This document shows positions 1 to 7,913 of a stretch of 64,000 bases of DNA, one piece after another. The translations under genes and the position numbers were made by a program. A model generated the notes under the pieces. The model was given only the letters and a program-made list of their open reading frames with translations, made no database searches and had not been told where the DNA came from. Source of the DNA: Pseudomonas salomonii (GTDB lineage Bacteria; Pseudomonadota; Gammaproteobacteria; Pseudomonadales; Pseudomonadaceae); NCBI RefSeq assembly GCF_900107155.1, contig NZ_FNOX01000005.1, positions 400,602 through 464,601 on the forward strand, in the 5' to 3' direction. Position 1 is the stretch's first letter, and each line of letters starts with the position of its first letter.

Positions 1-180
1 ATCAAGGTTTATAACCGCAAGACCGGTGAAGGGCTGATTGCGTTGGATGGCGATGATGAGCCGGTGTGTTTGGACCGCTTGAGTTCGGCGTATACCCGGT
101 GGCGAGAAGGCCAGCGGGTACAGTTCGCCAGGATTCATCGGCCACAGGGTGTGTTTGCGTTTTGTATCAGGCTTATCTAA
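1..180 (+). CDS. Divergent cold-shock-domain-like protein, 3' part only
   Basis: The frame is open from the first base to TAA at 178-180 (59 residues seen; the start lies outside the window). It begins [17 protein letters not shown] and ends FAFCIRLI. Aligned by eye with the cold-shock protein encoded 35 bp downstream, it keeps the K-V-Y-N start, the glycine pattern and an EGQRVQF segment matching EGQKVSY. The aromatic RNA-binding residues are gone: RNP1-like GFGFI is replaced by GEGLI, and DLFAHF by PVCLDR. I infer a small OB-fold protein that has lost canonical nucleic-acid binding. It could also be an unrelated small protein, since the N-terminus is not visible. Confidence 0.5.
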   Translation: MKVYNRKTGEGLIALDGDDEPVCLDRLSSAYTRWREGQRVQFARIHRPQGVFAFCIRLI

Positions 181-214
181 CGAGATTTTTGAGCGCAATG
201 TCAGGAGAAGGGTT

Positions 215-418
215 ATGGCAACGGGTACTGTGAAGTGGTTTAACGACACAAAGGGGTTTGGTTTTATTACCCCGGATGATGGTAGCGAGGATCTTTTTGC
301 GCATTTTTCAGCGATTCAGAGTGCTGGGTTCAAATCTCTGCAAGAGGGCCAAAAAGTCAGCTATGAAATAACGACAGGGCCCAAAGGCAAGCAAGCGTCC
401 AACATCCAACCCGTATGA
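215..418 (+). CDS. Cold-shock protein, CspA family
   Basis: This 67-residue protein is a single cold-shock domain, the normal family length. It has the [15 protein letters not shown]1 segment and the [12 protein letters not shown]2 segment that stack single-stranded RNA or DNA. The family acts as cytoplasmic RNA chaperones. The ATG at 215 is chosen because AGGAGAAGG lies just upstream (202-210) and the protein then starts at the usual [10 protein letters not shown]; a longer reading from 149 has no such support. A 123-bp repeat begins one base after the stop codon. Which csp paralogue this is cannot be told from the sequence alone. Confidence 0.95.
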   Translation: MATGTVKWFNDTKGFGFITPDDGSEDLFAHFSAIQSAGFKSLQEGQKVSYEITTGPKGKQASNIQPV

Positions 419-419
419 A

Positions 420-542
420 GATCGTTCCCACGCTCCCGCGTGGGAATGCCTCCTGTGACGCTCTGCGTCACCGTTGCGCAAGGATCAAGTCGGGACGCGG
501 AGCGTCCCAGGCTGCATTCCCACGCAGAGCGTGGGAACGATC
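420..542. repeat. GATCGTTCCCACGC repeat, copy 1 (123 bp)
   Basis: The element starts and ends with inverted GATCGTTCCCACGC and has internal GGGACGCGGAGCGTCCC and GTGACGCTCTGCGTCAC stems. It matches the copy at 1145-1267 at all but four of 123 positions and lies in the same orientation. Partial relatives occur at 28846, 49571, 49727 and 56213. Confidence 0.9.
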
Positions 543-544
543 AT

Positions 545-802
545 TCAAGCAGGTTTTGCCGCTGGTGACGGCGCTCTGTCATCCAGCAGGCGCTCAGCCA
601 GCAATCGGCCGATCTCAATCAACTGCGCAATACCCAGCGCACCTTCTCGCTGTGTTCCCTCCAGGTCAAAGGCGAAGTCGCAGGTCAGGGCGTGGGCGGA
701 GGCCAGGTTTTCGGTGAGGTTGACCAGCAGGTCTTCGGTGCTGATGCCGTCGATTAGGGTGAGGATTACGCTGGGTGGGGGATTTGGGGTGGGTTTGATC
801 AT
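545..802 (-). CDS. DUF6124/DUF3077-type small protein
   Basis: This 85-residue protein starts MIKPTPNPPP. Its core, STEDLLVNLTENLASAHAL followed by DFAFDLEGTQREGALGIAQLIEIGRLLAERLLDD, resembles a family of small Pseudomonas proteins of unknown function that occur in several copies per genome. No signal peptide or membrane segment is seen; the C-terminal half looks like a long amphipathic helix. The start at 802 is supported by GAGGAA eight to thirteen bases upstream. The gene is transcribed away from flhA, behind a structured 250-bp region, and the unit is bracketed by two direct repeats. Its function is not known. Confidence 0.75.
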   Translation of the reverse strand: MIKPTPNPPPSVILTLIDGISTEDLLVNLTENLASAHALTCDFAFDLEGTQREGALGIAQLIEIGRLLAERLLDDRAPSPAAKPA

Positions 803-829
803 TGTGAGGTTCCTCGGTAAAGGTGGAGC

Positions 830-1085
830 CGCCACTGATCGCCGCGACGCGATGGAGGGTGGCAGCTGTGCGCAGGTTCGCGGACCGGTTACCAAGGAAC
901 CCGGCATACCCGAAGGTATCCCGCGCACAGCCGCCATAGCGCCGCACAGTAGACGATAAAAAACCGCTCACTGAAAGGGATATGGTGCTTCTGTTCCGTA
1001 GTAAACCGGGCCGCGACGCCCGACCACTGCATTTGCAGCGGTGTACGCAGACTAGGGAGCCCGGTTCCTAGGGGCAACCCGAAAA
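830..1085 (-). other. Structured upstream region of the DUF6124 gene; candidate leader RNA
   Basis: Read on the minus strand towards the DUF6124 gene, this stretch holds several clear stem-loops. One is ATACC-TTCG-GGTAT, a C(UUCG)G tetraloop, at 906-919. Others are GGGC-GTCGCG-GCCC and CTGC-AAAT-GCAG with outer pairs, and a CCTAGG...CCTAG pairing near 1050-1070. Several frames are open across it but none has a ribosome site. The density of hairpins suggests selection on RNA structure (5' leader, attenuator or separate small RNA). This is inference. Confidence 0.4.
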
Positions 1086-1144
1086 CCTTGTCGGAAATTT
1101 CCTCATTAACAACAGGTACACCCCCATCCAACTGTGAAGATGAA

Positions 1145-1267
1145 GATCGTTCCCACGCTCCCGCGTGGGAATGCCTCCCGTGACGCTCTGCGTCACCGTT
1201 GCGCAGGGCTCAAGTCGGGACGCGGAGCGTCCCTGGCTGCATTCCCACGCAGAGCGTGGGAACGATC
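1145..1267. repeat. GATCGTTCCCACGC repeat, copy 2 (123 bp)
   Basis: Near-identical direct repeat of 420-542, preceded by the same GAA trinucleotide context. With copy 1 it frames the DUF6124 gene and its structured upstream region. Confidence 0.9.
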
Positions 1268-1337
1268 ATCACACCCCCATCCAGCTCCCACATTTGAACC
1301 GGTGACCGCTCGACGATCGTCGTCCTGAAACCAAAGT

Positions 1338-1353
1338 TGGAAGGCTTCTTGCA
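1338..1353 (+). promoter_or_regulatory. RpoN (sigma-54) -24/-12 promoter of flhA
   Basis: TGGAAGG-CTTC-TTGCA matches the TGGCACG-N4-TTGCW consensus with GG and GC at the right spacing, 62 bases before the flhA start. In Pseudomonas flhA is known to be in the FleQ/RpoN-dependent class, which fits. Confidence 0.8.
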
Positions 1354-1415
1354 ATACCGCCTCCAGGACGCCCTCCAGCGTCAAAACTTTGCTTCAAGGA
1401 ACACGAGGAATACCG

Positions 1416-3548
1416 GTGGTAGATCGCTCTCAAATGCTCAACACGGCCCGTGGCACCCTGACTGATTTGTCGCGGGGCAACCTGGGTGTGCCGTTGTTGT
1501 TGCTGGTGATGCTGGCAATGATGATGTTGCCGATGCCGCCGTTCCTGCTCGACGTGTTTTTCACCTTCAACATTGCGCTGTCGGTGGTGGTGCTGCTGGT
1601 CTGCGTGTATGCCCTGCGGCCGCTGGACTTCGCCGTATTCCCGACCATTTTGCTGATCGCGACCCTGCTGCGCCTGGCGCTGAACGTGGCGTCTACGCGG
1701 GTGGTGATGCTCCACGGTCAGGACGGCCACGCCGCCGCCGGTAAGGTGATCCAGGCCTTCGGTGAGGTGGTGATCGGCGGTAACTACGTGGTTGGTATCG
1801 TGGTGTTCGCGATCCTGATGATCATCAACTTCGTGGTGGTCACCAAGGGCGCCGGGCGGATTTCCGAGGTGAGCGCGCGTTTTACCCTCGACGCCATGCC
1901 CGGCAAGCAAATGGCGATTGACGCCGACCTCAACGCCGGCCTGATCGACCAGAACCAAGCCAAATCCCGTCGTCTGGAAGTCGCCCAGGAAGCCGAATTT
2001 TATGGCTCCATGGACGGCGCGAGTAAATTCGTACGCGGTGACGCCATCGCCGGCCTGCTGATTCTGTTTATCAACCTGATCGGCGGCATGGCGGTCGGTA
2101 TCTTCCAGCACGGCATGACCTTTGGCGATGCGGGTAAGGTGTACGCCTTGCTGACCATCGGTGACGGTTTAGTGGCGCAATTGCCATCACTGTTGTTATC
2201 CACAGCAGCAGCGATCATGGTCACCCGTGCTTCGGGCTCCGAAGACATGGGCAAGCAGATCAGCCGCCAGATGTTCGCCTCGCCCAAGGCGCTGGCCGTG
2301 GCCGCCGGCATCATGGCGATCATGGGCATCGTGCCGGGCATGCCCCACGTGTCGTTCCTGAGCATGGCGGCGATGGCCGGCGGTGGCGCCTACCTGTTCT
2401 GGCGCAAGCAAAATGCCGTCAAGGTCCAGGCCCAGCAGGAAATCGCCCGCCAGCAAGACTTGCTGCCATCGCCGGCCCGCGCCCAGGAAACCAAGGAGTT
2501 GGGCTGGGATGACGTGACCCCGATCGACATGATCGGCCTGGAAGTCGGCTACCGCCTGATTCCGCTGGTGGACCGCAACCAGGGCGGCCAATTGCTGGCG
2601 CGGATCAAGGGTGTGCGCAAGAAGCTGTCCCAGGACCTGGGCTTCTTGATGCCCACCGTACACATTCGCGACAACCTCGATTTGGCCCCCAGCGCCTACC
2701 GCCTGACCCTGATGGGCGTGATCCTGGCCGAAGCCGAGATCTACCCGGACCGCGAGTTGGCGATCAACCCCGGTCAGGTGTTCGGCACGCTCAACGGCAT
2801 TACCGCCAAAGATCCGGCTTTTGGCCTGGAAGCGGTATGGATCGAAGTCAGCCAGCGCAGCCAGGCTCAATCGCTGGGTTACACCGTGGTGGACGCCAGC
2901 ACCGTGGTCGCCACCCACCTCAACCAGATCCTGTACAAGCACTCCCACGAGCTGATCGGCCACGAGGAAGTCCAGCAATTGATGGGGTTGCTGGCCAAAG
3001 CCTCGCCAAAACTGGCAGAAGAACTGGTGCCTGGCGTGTTGTCGCTGTCGCAGTTGCTCAAGGTGCTGCAAGCCTTGCTCGCCGAACAGGTGCCGGTGCG
3101 CGACATTCGCAGCATTGCCGAGGCCATCGCCAACAATGCCGCCAAGAGTCAAGATACTGCCGCTTTGGTGGCTGCGGTGCGTGTCGGCTTGTCCCGCGCC
3201 ATCGTGCAAAGCATTGTAGGCATTGAGTCTGAGCTGCCTGTGATCACCTTGGAACCAAGGTTGGAACAAATATTGCTCAATAGTATTCAGAAGGCCGGAC
3301 TTGGCCAGGAAGAAGGCGTTCTGCTGGAGCCAAGCATGGCTGAGAAACTGCAGCGTTCGTTGATCGAAGCCGCACAGCGTCAGGAAATGGCGGGCCACCC
3401 GGTGATTCTGCTGGTGGCAGGCCCGGTTCGAGCGATGTTGTCGCGGTTTGGGCGCCTGGCAGTACCGAATTTGCACGTTTTGGCTTATCAGGAAATTCCT
3501 GACAATAAGCAAGTGACTATCGTCGCGACAGTAGGGCCCAACGGCTGA
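1416..3548 (+). CDS. flhA: Flagellar export gate protein FlhA
   Basis: This 710-residue inner-membrane protein is the proton-driven export gate of the flagellar type III secretion system. The N-terminal half has about eight membrane segments (first near residue 27, LGVPLLLLVMLAMMM). The characteristic cytoplasmic FHIPEP-type loop follows, with FTLDAMPGKQMAIDADLNAGLI. The C-terminal cytoplasmic domain begins near residue 360 and would dock chaperone-substrate complexes. The start is GTG at 1416, because GAGGAA ends five bases upstream. It is the first gene of the operon and flhF follows after 11 bp. flhB is not immediately upstream; repeats and the DUF6124 unit occupy that position. Confidence 0.97.
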   Translation: MVDRSQMLNTARGTLTDLSRGNLGVPLLLLVMLAMMMLPMPPFLLDVFFTFNIALSVVVLLVCVYALRPLDFAVFPTILLIATLLRLALNVASTRVVMLHGQDGHAAAGKVIQAFGEVVIGGNYVVGIVVFAILMIINFVVVTKGAGRISEVSARFTLDAMPGKQMAIDADLNAGLIDQNQAKSRRLEVAQEAEFYGSMDGASKFVRGDAIAGLLILFINLIGGMAVGIFQHGMTFGDAGKVYALLTIGDGLVAQLPSLLLSTAAAIMVTRASGSEDMGKQISRQMFASPKALAVAAGIMAIMGIVPGMPHVSFLSMAAMAGGGAYLFWRKQNAVKVQAQQEIARQQDLLPSPARAQETKELGWDDVTPIDMIGLEVGYRLIPLVDRNQGGQLLARIKGVRKKLSQDLGFLMPTVHIRDNLDLAPSAYRLTLMGVILAEAEIYPDRELAINPGQVFGTLNGITAKDPAFGLEAVWIEVSQRSQAQSLGYTVVDASTVVATHLNQILYKHSHELIGHEEVQQLMGLLAKASPKLAEELVPGVLSLSQLLKVLQALLAEQVPVRDIRSIAEAIANNAAKSQDTAALVAAVRVGLSRAIVQSIVGIESELPVITLEPRLEQILLNSIQKAGLGQEEGVLLEPSMAEKLQRSLIEAAQRQEMAGHPVILLVAGPVRAMLSRFGRLAVPNLHVLAYQEIPDNKQVTIVATVGPNG

Positions 3549-3559
3549 GGTAGTGGGTT

Positions 3560-4876
3560 ATGCAAGTTAAGCGTTTTTTCGCCGCCGATATGCGTCAGGC
3601 CATGAAACTGGTACGTGATGAGCTGGGCGCCGATGCCGCGATTATTGGAAACCGTCGCATTGCCGGCGGTGTCGAGCTGACGGCTGCCCTGGATTACACC
3701 CCGTCGGCGCTGGCGCCGCGCGTGCCGAACATGGAACTCGAAGACGAGCTGCGCAAAACCGCTTCGCGCATTGTCTCGGCCCAGGCTGAATTGAGCATGC
3801 GTGGCGACAGCGATGCCAGCACCAATCGCCAATTGTTCGCCGGCCTGCCGCTGACCGCCGCCGAGCCGTTGGTAGAACCGACCTTCAAAGAACCGCCGCG
3901 CCCTGCAGCGCCAGCCCAGGCTCAAGCCGTCGACCAGCGCGCGCTCGACTCGATGCGTTTTGAACTCAATGGCCTGCGTGAGCTGCTCGAAGTGCAGTTG
4001 GGCTCGTTGGCGTGGACACAGCTGCAAGGCAGCAAACCGCAACAGGCCAACCTGTGGCGCCGCCTGCAACGCATCGGCTTGTCCGGCCCGTTGTCGCGCG
4101 ATTTGCTCGCACTGACGGCTGAAGTCGAAGAACCACGCCAGGCCTGGCGCATGTTGCTGGCACACTTGGCGCGCATGATCGTCACCCCGGAAATCGAACC
4201 GCTGGAAGAGGGCGGTGTGATTGCCATGGTCGGCCCCGCCGGCATGGGCAAGACCACCACCCTGGCCAAGCTGGCCGCGCGTTATGTGCTCAAGTACGGC
4301 GCGCAGAACATCGCGCTGGTGAGCATGGACAGCTACCGCATCGGCGCCCAGGAGCAGCTCAAGACACTGGGCCGCATCCTCAATGTGACAGTGACCCACG
4401 TCGACCCGGGCCAGTCCCTGGCCAATGCGCTCGACCCGCTGCTGCGCAAGCGCGTGGTGTTGATCGACACGGCCGGCCTGCAAGCCAGCGACCCGGCACT
4501 GCGCATGCAGCTCGAAAGCCTGGCCGGGCGTGGCATCAAGTCGAAAAATTACCTGGTGCTTGCAACCACCAGCCAGAAACAGGTTCTTACCGCTGCGTAC
4601 CACAGTTACAAACGCTGCGGCCTGGCCGGTTGCATCCTCACCAAGCTCGACGAAACGGCGAGCCTGGGCGAGGTGTTGAGCCTGGCGATCAGTCATGAGT
4701 TACCGGTTGCTTACCTGACCGACGGGCCGCGGATCCCGGATGATTTACATCTGCCGCGCCGTCATCAGTTGGTCAGCCGTGCTGTCAGCGTGCAAATGCA
4801 AGAAGAGCCTAGCGAGGAAGCGATGGCCGACATGTTCGCCGACCTTTACCACAACCCGGCTAAGCGGGTGGGGTGA
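3560..4876 (+). CDS. flhF: SRP-type GTPase FlhF
   Basis: FlhF (438 residues) fixes the site of flagellum assembly at the cell pole. It has the family layout: an N-terminal basic segment (MQVKRFFAADMRQAM), a variable linker, a helical N domain near residues 150-210, and a G domain. The G domain has the P-loop GPAGMGKTTTLAKLAA (about residue 225), DSYRIGAQEQL, the DTAGL switch and TKLDE near the end. GTP-driven dimerization and antagonism by FleN are family knowledge. It lies between flhA and fleN as in other Pseudomonas. Confidence 0.97.
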   Translation: MQVKRFFAADMRQAMKLVRDELGADAAIIGNRRIAGGVELTAALDYTPSALAPRVPNMELEDELRKTASRIVSAQAELSMRGDSDASTNRQLFAGLPLTAAEPLVEPTFKEPPRPAAPAQAQAVDQRALDSMRFELNGLRELLEVQLGSLAWTQLQGSKPQQANLWRRLQRIGLSGPLSRDLLALTAEVEEPRQAWRMLLAHLARMIVTPEIEPLEEGGVIAMVGPAGMGKTTTLAKLAARYVLKYGAQNIALVSMDSYRIGAQEQLKTLGRILNVTVTHVDPGQSLANALDPLLRKRVVLIDTAGLQASDPALRMQLESLAGRGIKSKNYLVLATTSQKQVLTAAYHSYKRCGLAGCILTKLDETASLGEVLSLAISHELPVAYLTDGPRIPDDLHLPRRHQLVSRAVSVQMQEEPSEEAMADMFADLYHNPAKRVG

Positions 4877-4981
4877 GGCAGGATGAACACCGTGAAATGT
4901 ATCTACATCGATGGTCTGCAAGCGATTCACGCGGCCAAGCCATGTAGCCTGCGTCTAAGCAAGACAAGGTAAAGAAATAAA

Positions 4982-5815
4982 ATGGGCAGCATGCATCCCG
5001 TACAGGTGATCGCGGTGACCGGCGGCAAAGGTGGCGTCGGGAAAACTAACGTGTCAGTGAATTTGTCCCTGGCCCTGGCAGAGCTTGGCCGTCGCGTCAT
5101 GCTGCTGGATGCTGACCTGGGCCTGGCGAACGTGGACGTTCTGCTGGGGCTGACACCCAAACACACCCTTGCCGATGTGATCGAAGGCCGTTGTGAGCTG
5201 CGCGATGTGCTGCTGCAAGGCCCCGGTGGCATTCGCATCGTGCCGGCCGCCTCAGGCACCCAGAGCATGGTGCATCTGAGCCCGGCGCAGCATGCCGGCC
5301 TGATCCAGGCGTTCAGCGACATCGGCGACAACCTCGACGTGCTGGTGATCGACACCGCCGCCGGCATCGGCGAGTCGGTGGTCAGCTTCGTGCGCGCCGC
5401 CCAGGAAGTGCTGCTGGTGGTGTGCGACGAACCCACCTCCATCACCGACGCCTATGCCCTGATCAAACTGCTGAACCGTGACTACGGCATGAACCGCTTC
5501 CGCGTGCTGGCCAACATGGCCCAAAGCCCGCAGGAAGGGCGCAATCTGTTCGCCAAGTTGACCAAGGTCACGGATCGCTTTCTCGATGTCGCCTTACAAT
5601 ACGTGGGCGCAGTTCCCTATGACGAGTGTGTGCGCAAGGCTGTGCAAAAGCAGCGTGCAGTCTATGAAGCGTTCCCTCGTTCGAAGTGCGCACTGGCGTT
5701 CAAGGCTATTGCCCAGAAGGTCGATACTTGGCCGTTGCCTGCCAACCCGCGCGGGCATCTGGAGTTTTTCGTCGAGCGATTGGTGCATCAGACGAGCGCA
5801 GGACCGGTGCTATGA
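4982..5815 (+). CDS. fleN: Flagellar number regulator FleN (FlhG), MinD-like ATPase
   Basis: FleN (277 residues) limits the cell to its normal flagellar number by inhibiting FleQ and counteracting FlhF. The deviant Walker A motif GGKGGVGKTN lies near residues 14-23. DADLGLANVD and DTAAGIG are the other nucleotide-binding motifs, as in ParA/MinD ATPases. The C-terminal region should carry the membrane-targeting helix. The gene is 105 bp after flhF and its stop overlaps the fliA start in ATGA, so the two are translationally coupled. Confidence 0.96.
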   Translation: MGSMHPVQVIAVTGGKGGVGKTNVSVNLSLALAELGRRVMLLDADLGLANVDVLLGLTPKHTLADVIEGRCELRDVLLQGPGGIRIVPAASGTQSMVHLSPAQHAGLIQAFSDIGDNLDVLVIDTAAGIGESVVSFVRAAQEVLLVVCDEPTSITDAYALIKLLNRDYGMNRFRVLANMAQSPQEGRNLFAKLTKVTDRFLDVALQYVGAVPYDECVRKAVQKQRAVYEAFPRSKCALAFKAIAQKVDTWPLPANPRGHLEFFVERLVHQTSAGPVL

Positions 5816-6552
5816 CATCCAGCGGCTACAACCTTTACAAAAAGTCGGCACGTGACAGCCAGGGCGAACTGATCGAGCGCTATGCGCCCTTGGTCAAGCG
5901 CATTGCCTATCACTTGCTGGCACGCCTGCCTGCCAGTGTGCAGGTTGAGGACTTGATCCAGGCAGGCATGATCGGCCTGCTCGAAGTGTCGACCAAATAC
6001 GACGCGAGCAAGGGCGCAAGTTTCGAGACGTATGCGGGTATCCGCATTCGAGGGGCGATGCTCGATGAAGTGCGTAAAGGGGATTGGGCGCCGCGTTCGG
6101 TACACCGCAATACGCGCATGGTCAGTGACGCAATTCGCGCAATTGAAGCAAAAACCGGTCGTGACGCTAAAGATCACGAAGTTGCGGCCGAACTCCAATT
6201 GAGTCTCGACGATTACTACGGGATTTTGAACGATACCTTGGGCAGCCGCCTGTTCAGTTTCGACGACCTTTTGCAGGACGGCGAACACGAAGGGCTGCAC
6301 GAGGACGGCGCGAGTGCACATCTTGAACCGTCGCGCGACCTGGAAGACGAACGTTTCCAGGGCGCGTTGGCGGAGGCGATTGCCAATTTGCCGGAGCGTG
6401 AGCGACTGGTGTTGGCGCTGTACTACGACGAAGAGCTGAACCTCAAGGAAATCGGTGAGGTCCTGGGGGTCAGCGAATCGCGTGTCAGCCAGTTGCATAG
6501 CCAGTGCGCAGCCCGCTTGCGGGGGCGATTGGGAGAGTGGCGCGCGCGCTGA
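5812..6552 (+). CDS. fliA: Flagellar sigma factor FliA (sigma-28)
   Basis: This 246-residue sigma-70-family factor directs late flagellar and chemotaxis genes. Region 2 is visible as YAPLVKRIAYHLLARLP and EDLIQAGMIGLLEVSTKYD, with FETYAGIRIRGAMLDEVRKGDWAPRSVHRN continuing into 2.4/3. Region 4 is LPERERLVLALYYDEELNLKEIGEVLGVSESRVSQLHSQ. The ATG at 5812 overlaps the fleN stop. A longer reading from 5686 would extend deep into fleN and is rejected. A likely target promoter is present in this window before cheV (22017-22043). Confidence 0.97.
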   Translation: MTSSGYNLYKKSARDSQGELIERYAPLVKRIAYHLLARLPASVQVEDLIQAGMIGLLEVSTKYDASKGASFETYAGIRIRGAMLDEVRKGDWAPRSVHRNTRMVSDAIRAIEAKTGRDAKDHEVAAELQLSLDDYYGILNDTLGSRLFSFDDLLQDGEHEGLHEDGASAHLEPSRDLEDERFQGALAEAIANLPERERLVLALYYDEELNLKEIGEVLGVSESRVSQLHSQCAARLRGRLGEWRAR

Positions 6553-6555
6553 CAG

Positions 6556-6606
6556 GCAGTGTGGGGACACTGCAGACGCTACCGCGAAGGCTTCACGCTT
6601 TCGCGG
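6556..6606 (+). other. Two consecutive hairpins between fliA and cheY
   Basis: GCAGTGT-GGGG-ACACTGC (6556-6573) and CCGCGAA-11 nt-TTCGCGG (6582-6606) lie in the 156-bp gap after fliA. Neither is followed by a long T run, so they look more like processing or attenuation elements than a strong terminator. Confidence 0.5.
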
Positions 6607-6708
6607 GTTCGTGCCGTGGTGCCCTGGGCAGTCCTTTTTGTGTAACGCCTGTTGATTGAAATGGCGCGTCCAGGTGCTGGGCGCGTTTAAGACTGCTTGG
6701 AGGTCGAA

Positions 6709-7095
6709 TTGGACAAGAACATGAAAATCCTCATCGTTGATGACTTCTCAACGATGCGGCGGATCATAAAAAACCTGTTGCGTGACCTTGGGTTCACCAA
6801 CACGGTCGAGGCGGATGACGGCCTGACGGCAATCCCGATCCTCAACAGCGGGAGCATCGACTTTCTGGTAACCGACTGGAACATGCCGGGCATGACCGGC
6901 ATCGACTTGCTGCGTCACGTGCGCGCCGATGAAAAACTGCGCAGCTTGCCTGTGTTGATGGTGACCGCCGAAGCCAAGCGCGAACAGATCATCGAAGCCG
7001 CCCAAGCCGGGGTTAACGGTTACGTGGTCAAGCCATTCACGGCGTTGGCCTTGAAAGAGAAGATCGAAAAAATCTTCGAACGCATCCACGGCTGA
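6709..7095 (+). CDS. cheY: Chemotaxis response regulator CheY
   Basis: CheY is a single receiver domain that carries phosphate from CheA to the flagellar switch. Seen are the acidic pair VDD near the start, the phospho-acceptor Asp in [10 protein letters not shown], the TAEAK threonine/alanine segment and the lysine in YVVKPF. I place the start at TTG 6709, because GGAGG (6699-6703) is then five bases away; the product would be 128 residues starting [12 protein letters not shown]. The ATG at 6721 gives the more conventional 124-residue protein but is 17 bases from that site. cheZ follows after 18 bp. Confidence 0.95.
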   Translation: MDKNMKILIVDDFSTMRRIIKNLLRDLGFTNTVEADDGLTAIPILNSGSIDFLVTDWNMPGMTGIDLLRHVRADEKLRSLPVLMVTAEAKREQIIEAAQAGVNGYVVKPFTALALKEKIEKIFERIHG

Positions 7096-7113
7096 TGTCA
7101 CCACGGGGGAGCT

Positions 7114-7902
7114 ATGGAGCATAAAGAAACGTCACAGGGCGACTTTGAGTCGACCCTGAAAAAGCATGCTCACCAGTTGGTCGAAAGCCTTGAAAAAGGC
7201 CAGTTCGGCGACGCGGTGCAGTTGATCCATGAGCTTAACCAGACCCGTGACCGCGGCCTGTATCAGGAAGTGGGCAAGCTCACACGCGAGCTGCACAGTG
7301 CAATCGTCAATTTCCAGATTGACCCGCACATGCCCCAGGCCGAAGAAATCTCGCAGATCACTGACGCCACCGAACGCCTGTCCTATGTGGTCAGGCTGAC
7401 TGAGGCGGCGGCCAACCGCACCATGGACCTGGTGGAAAACGCCACGCCATTGGTCAATGGCATGGCCACCGAAGCACACGCCCTGAGCGTTGACTGGGGC
7501 CGCTTCATGCGCCGCGAAGTGGGGGCTGAGGAGTTTCGTGAATTGGCGCGTCGGGTCGACGCTTTTCTGTCGCGCAGCGAACAGGAAAACCGCACGGTGG
7601 CCAGCAACCTCAATGACATTCTGCTGGCCCAGGATTACCAGGACCTCACAGGTCAGGTGATCAAGCGCGTGACCCAACTGGTCACCGAAGTGGAAAGCAA
7701 CTTGCTCAAATTGGTGCTCATGGCCGGCCAGGTCGACCGTTTTGCCGGCATCGAACATGACCGCGAAGCGATCCTCTCGGAAAAAGATCCACAAAAACAT
7801 CTCGCCAAGGGTGAAGGTCCGCAGATTCATGCCGATAAACGTGAAGACGTTGTGTCAGGTCAGGATGACGTAGATGACCTGTTATCCAGTTTAGGCTTCT
7901 AA
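7114..7902 (+). CDS. cheZ: CheY-phosphate phosphatase CheZ
   Basis: CheZ (262 residues) removes phosphate from CheY. It is predicted almost all-helical and contains the family segment with the catalytic glutamine, LLAQDYQDLTGQVIKRV. The C-terminal DDVDDLLSSLGF is the conserved CheY-binding peptide. A GGGGGAG ribosome site precedes the ATG. The gene lies between cheY and cheA, the order usual in gammaproteobacteria with polar flagella. Confidence 0.96.
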   Translation: MEHKETSQGDFESTLKKHAHQLVESLEKGQFGDAVQLIHELNQTRDRGLYQEVGKLTRELHSAIVNFQIDPHMPQAEEISQITDATERLSYVVRLTEAAANRTMDLVENATPLVNGMATEAHALSVDWGRFMRREVGAEEFRELARRVDAFLSRSEQENRTVASNLNDILLAQDYQDLTGQVIKRVTQLVTEVESNLLKLVLMAGQVDRFAGIEHDREAILSEKDPQKHLAKGEGPQIHADKREDVVSGQDDVDDLLSSLGF

Positions 7903-7913
7903 GGAGCACCCAC

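Noticed and set aside
889..1131. 80-codon minus-strand frame in the structured region
   Set aside because: No ribosome site, and it overlaps the hairpins and another open frame; better explained by RNA structure.
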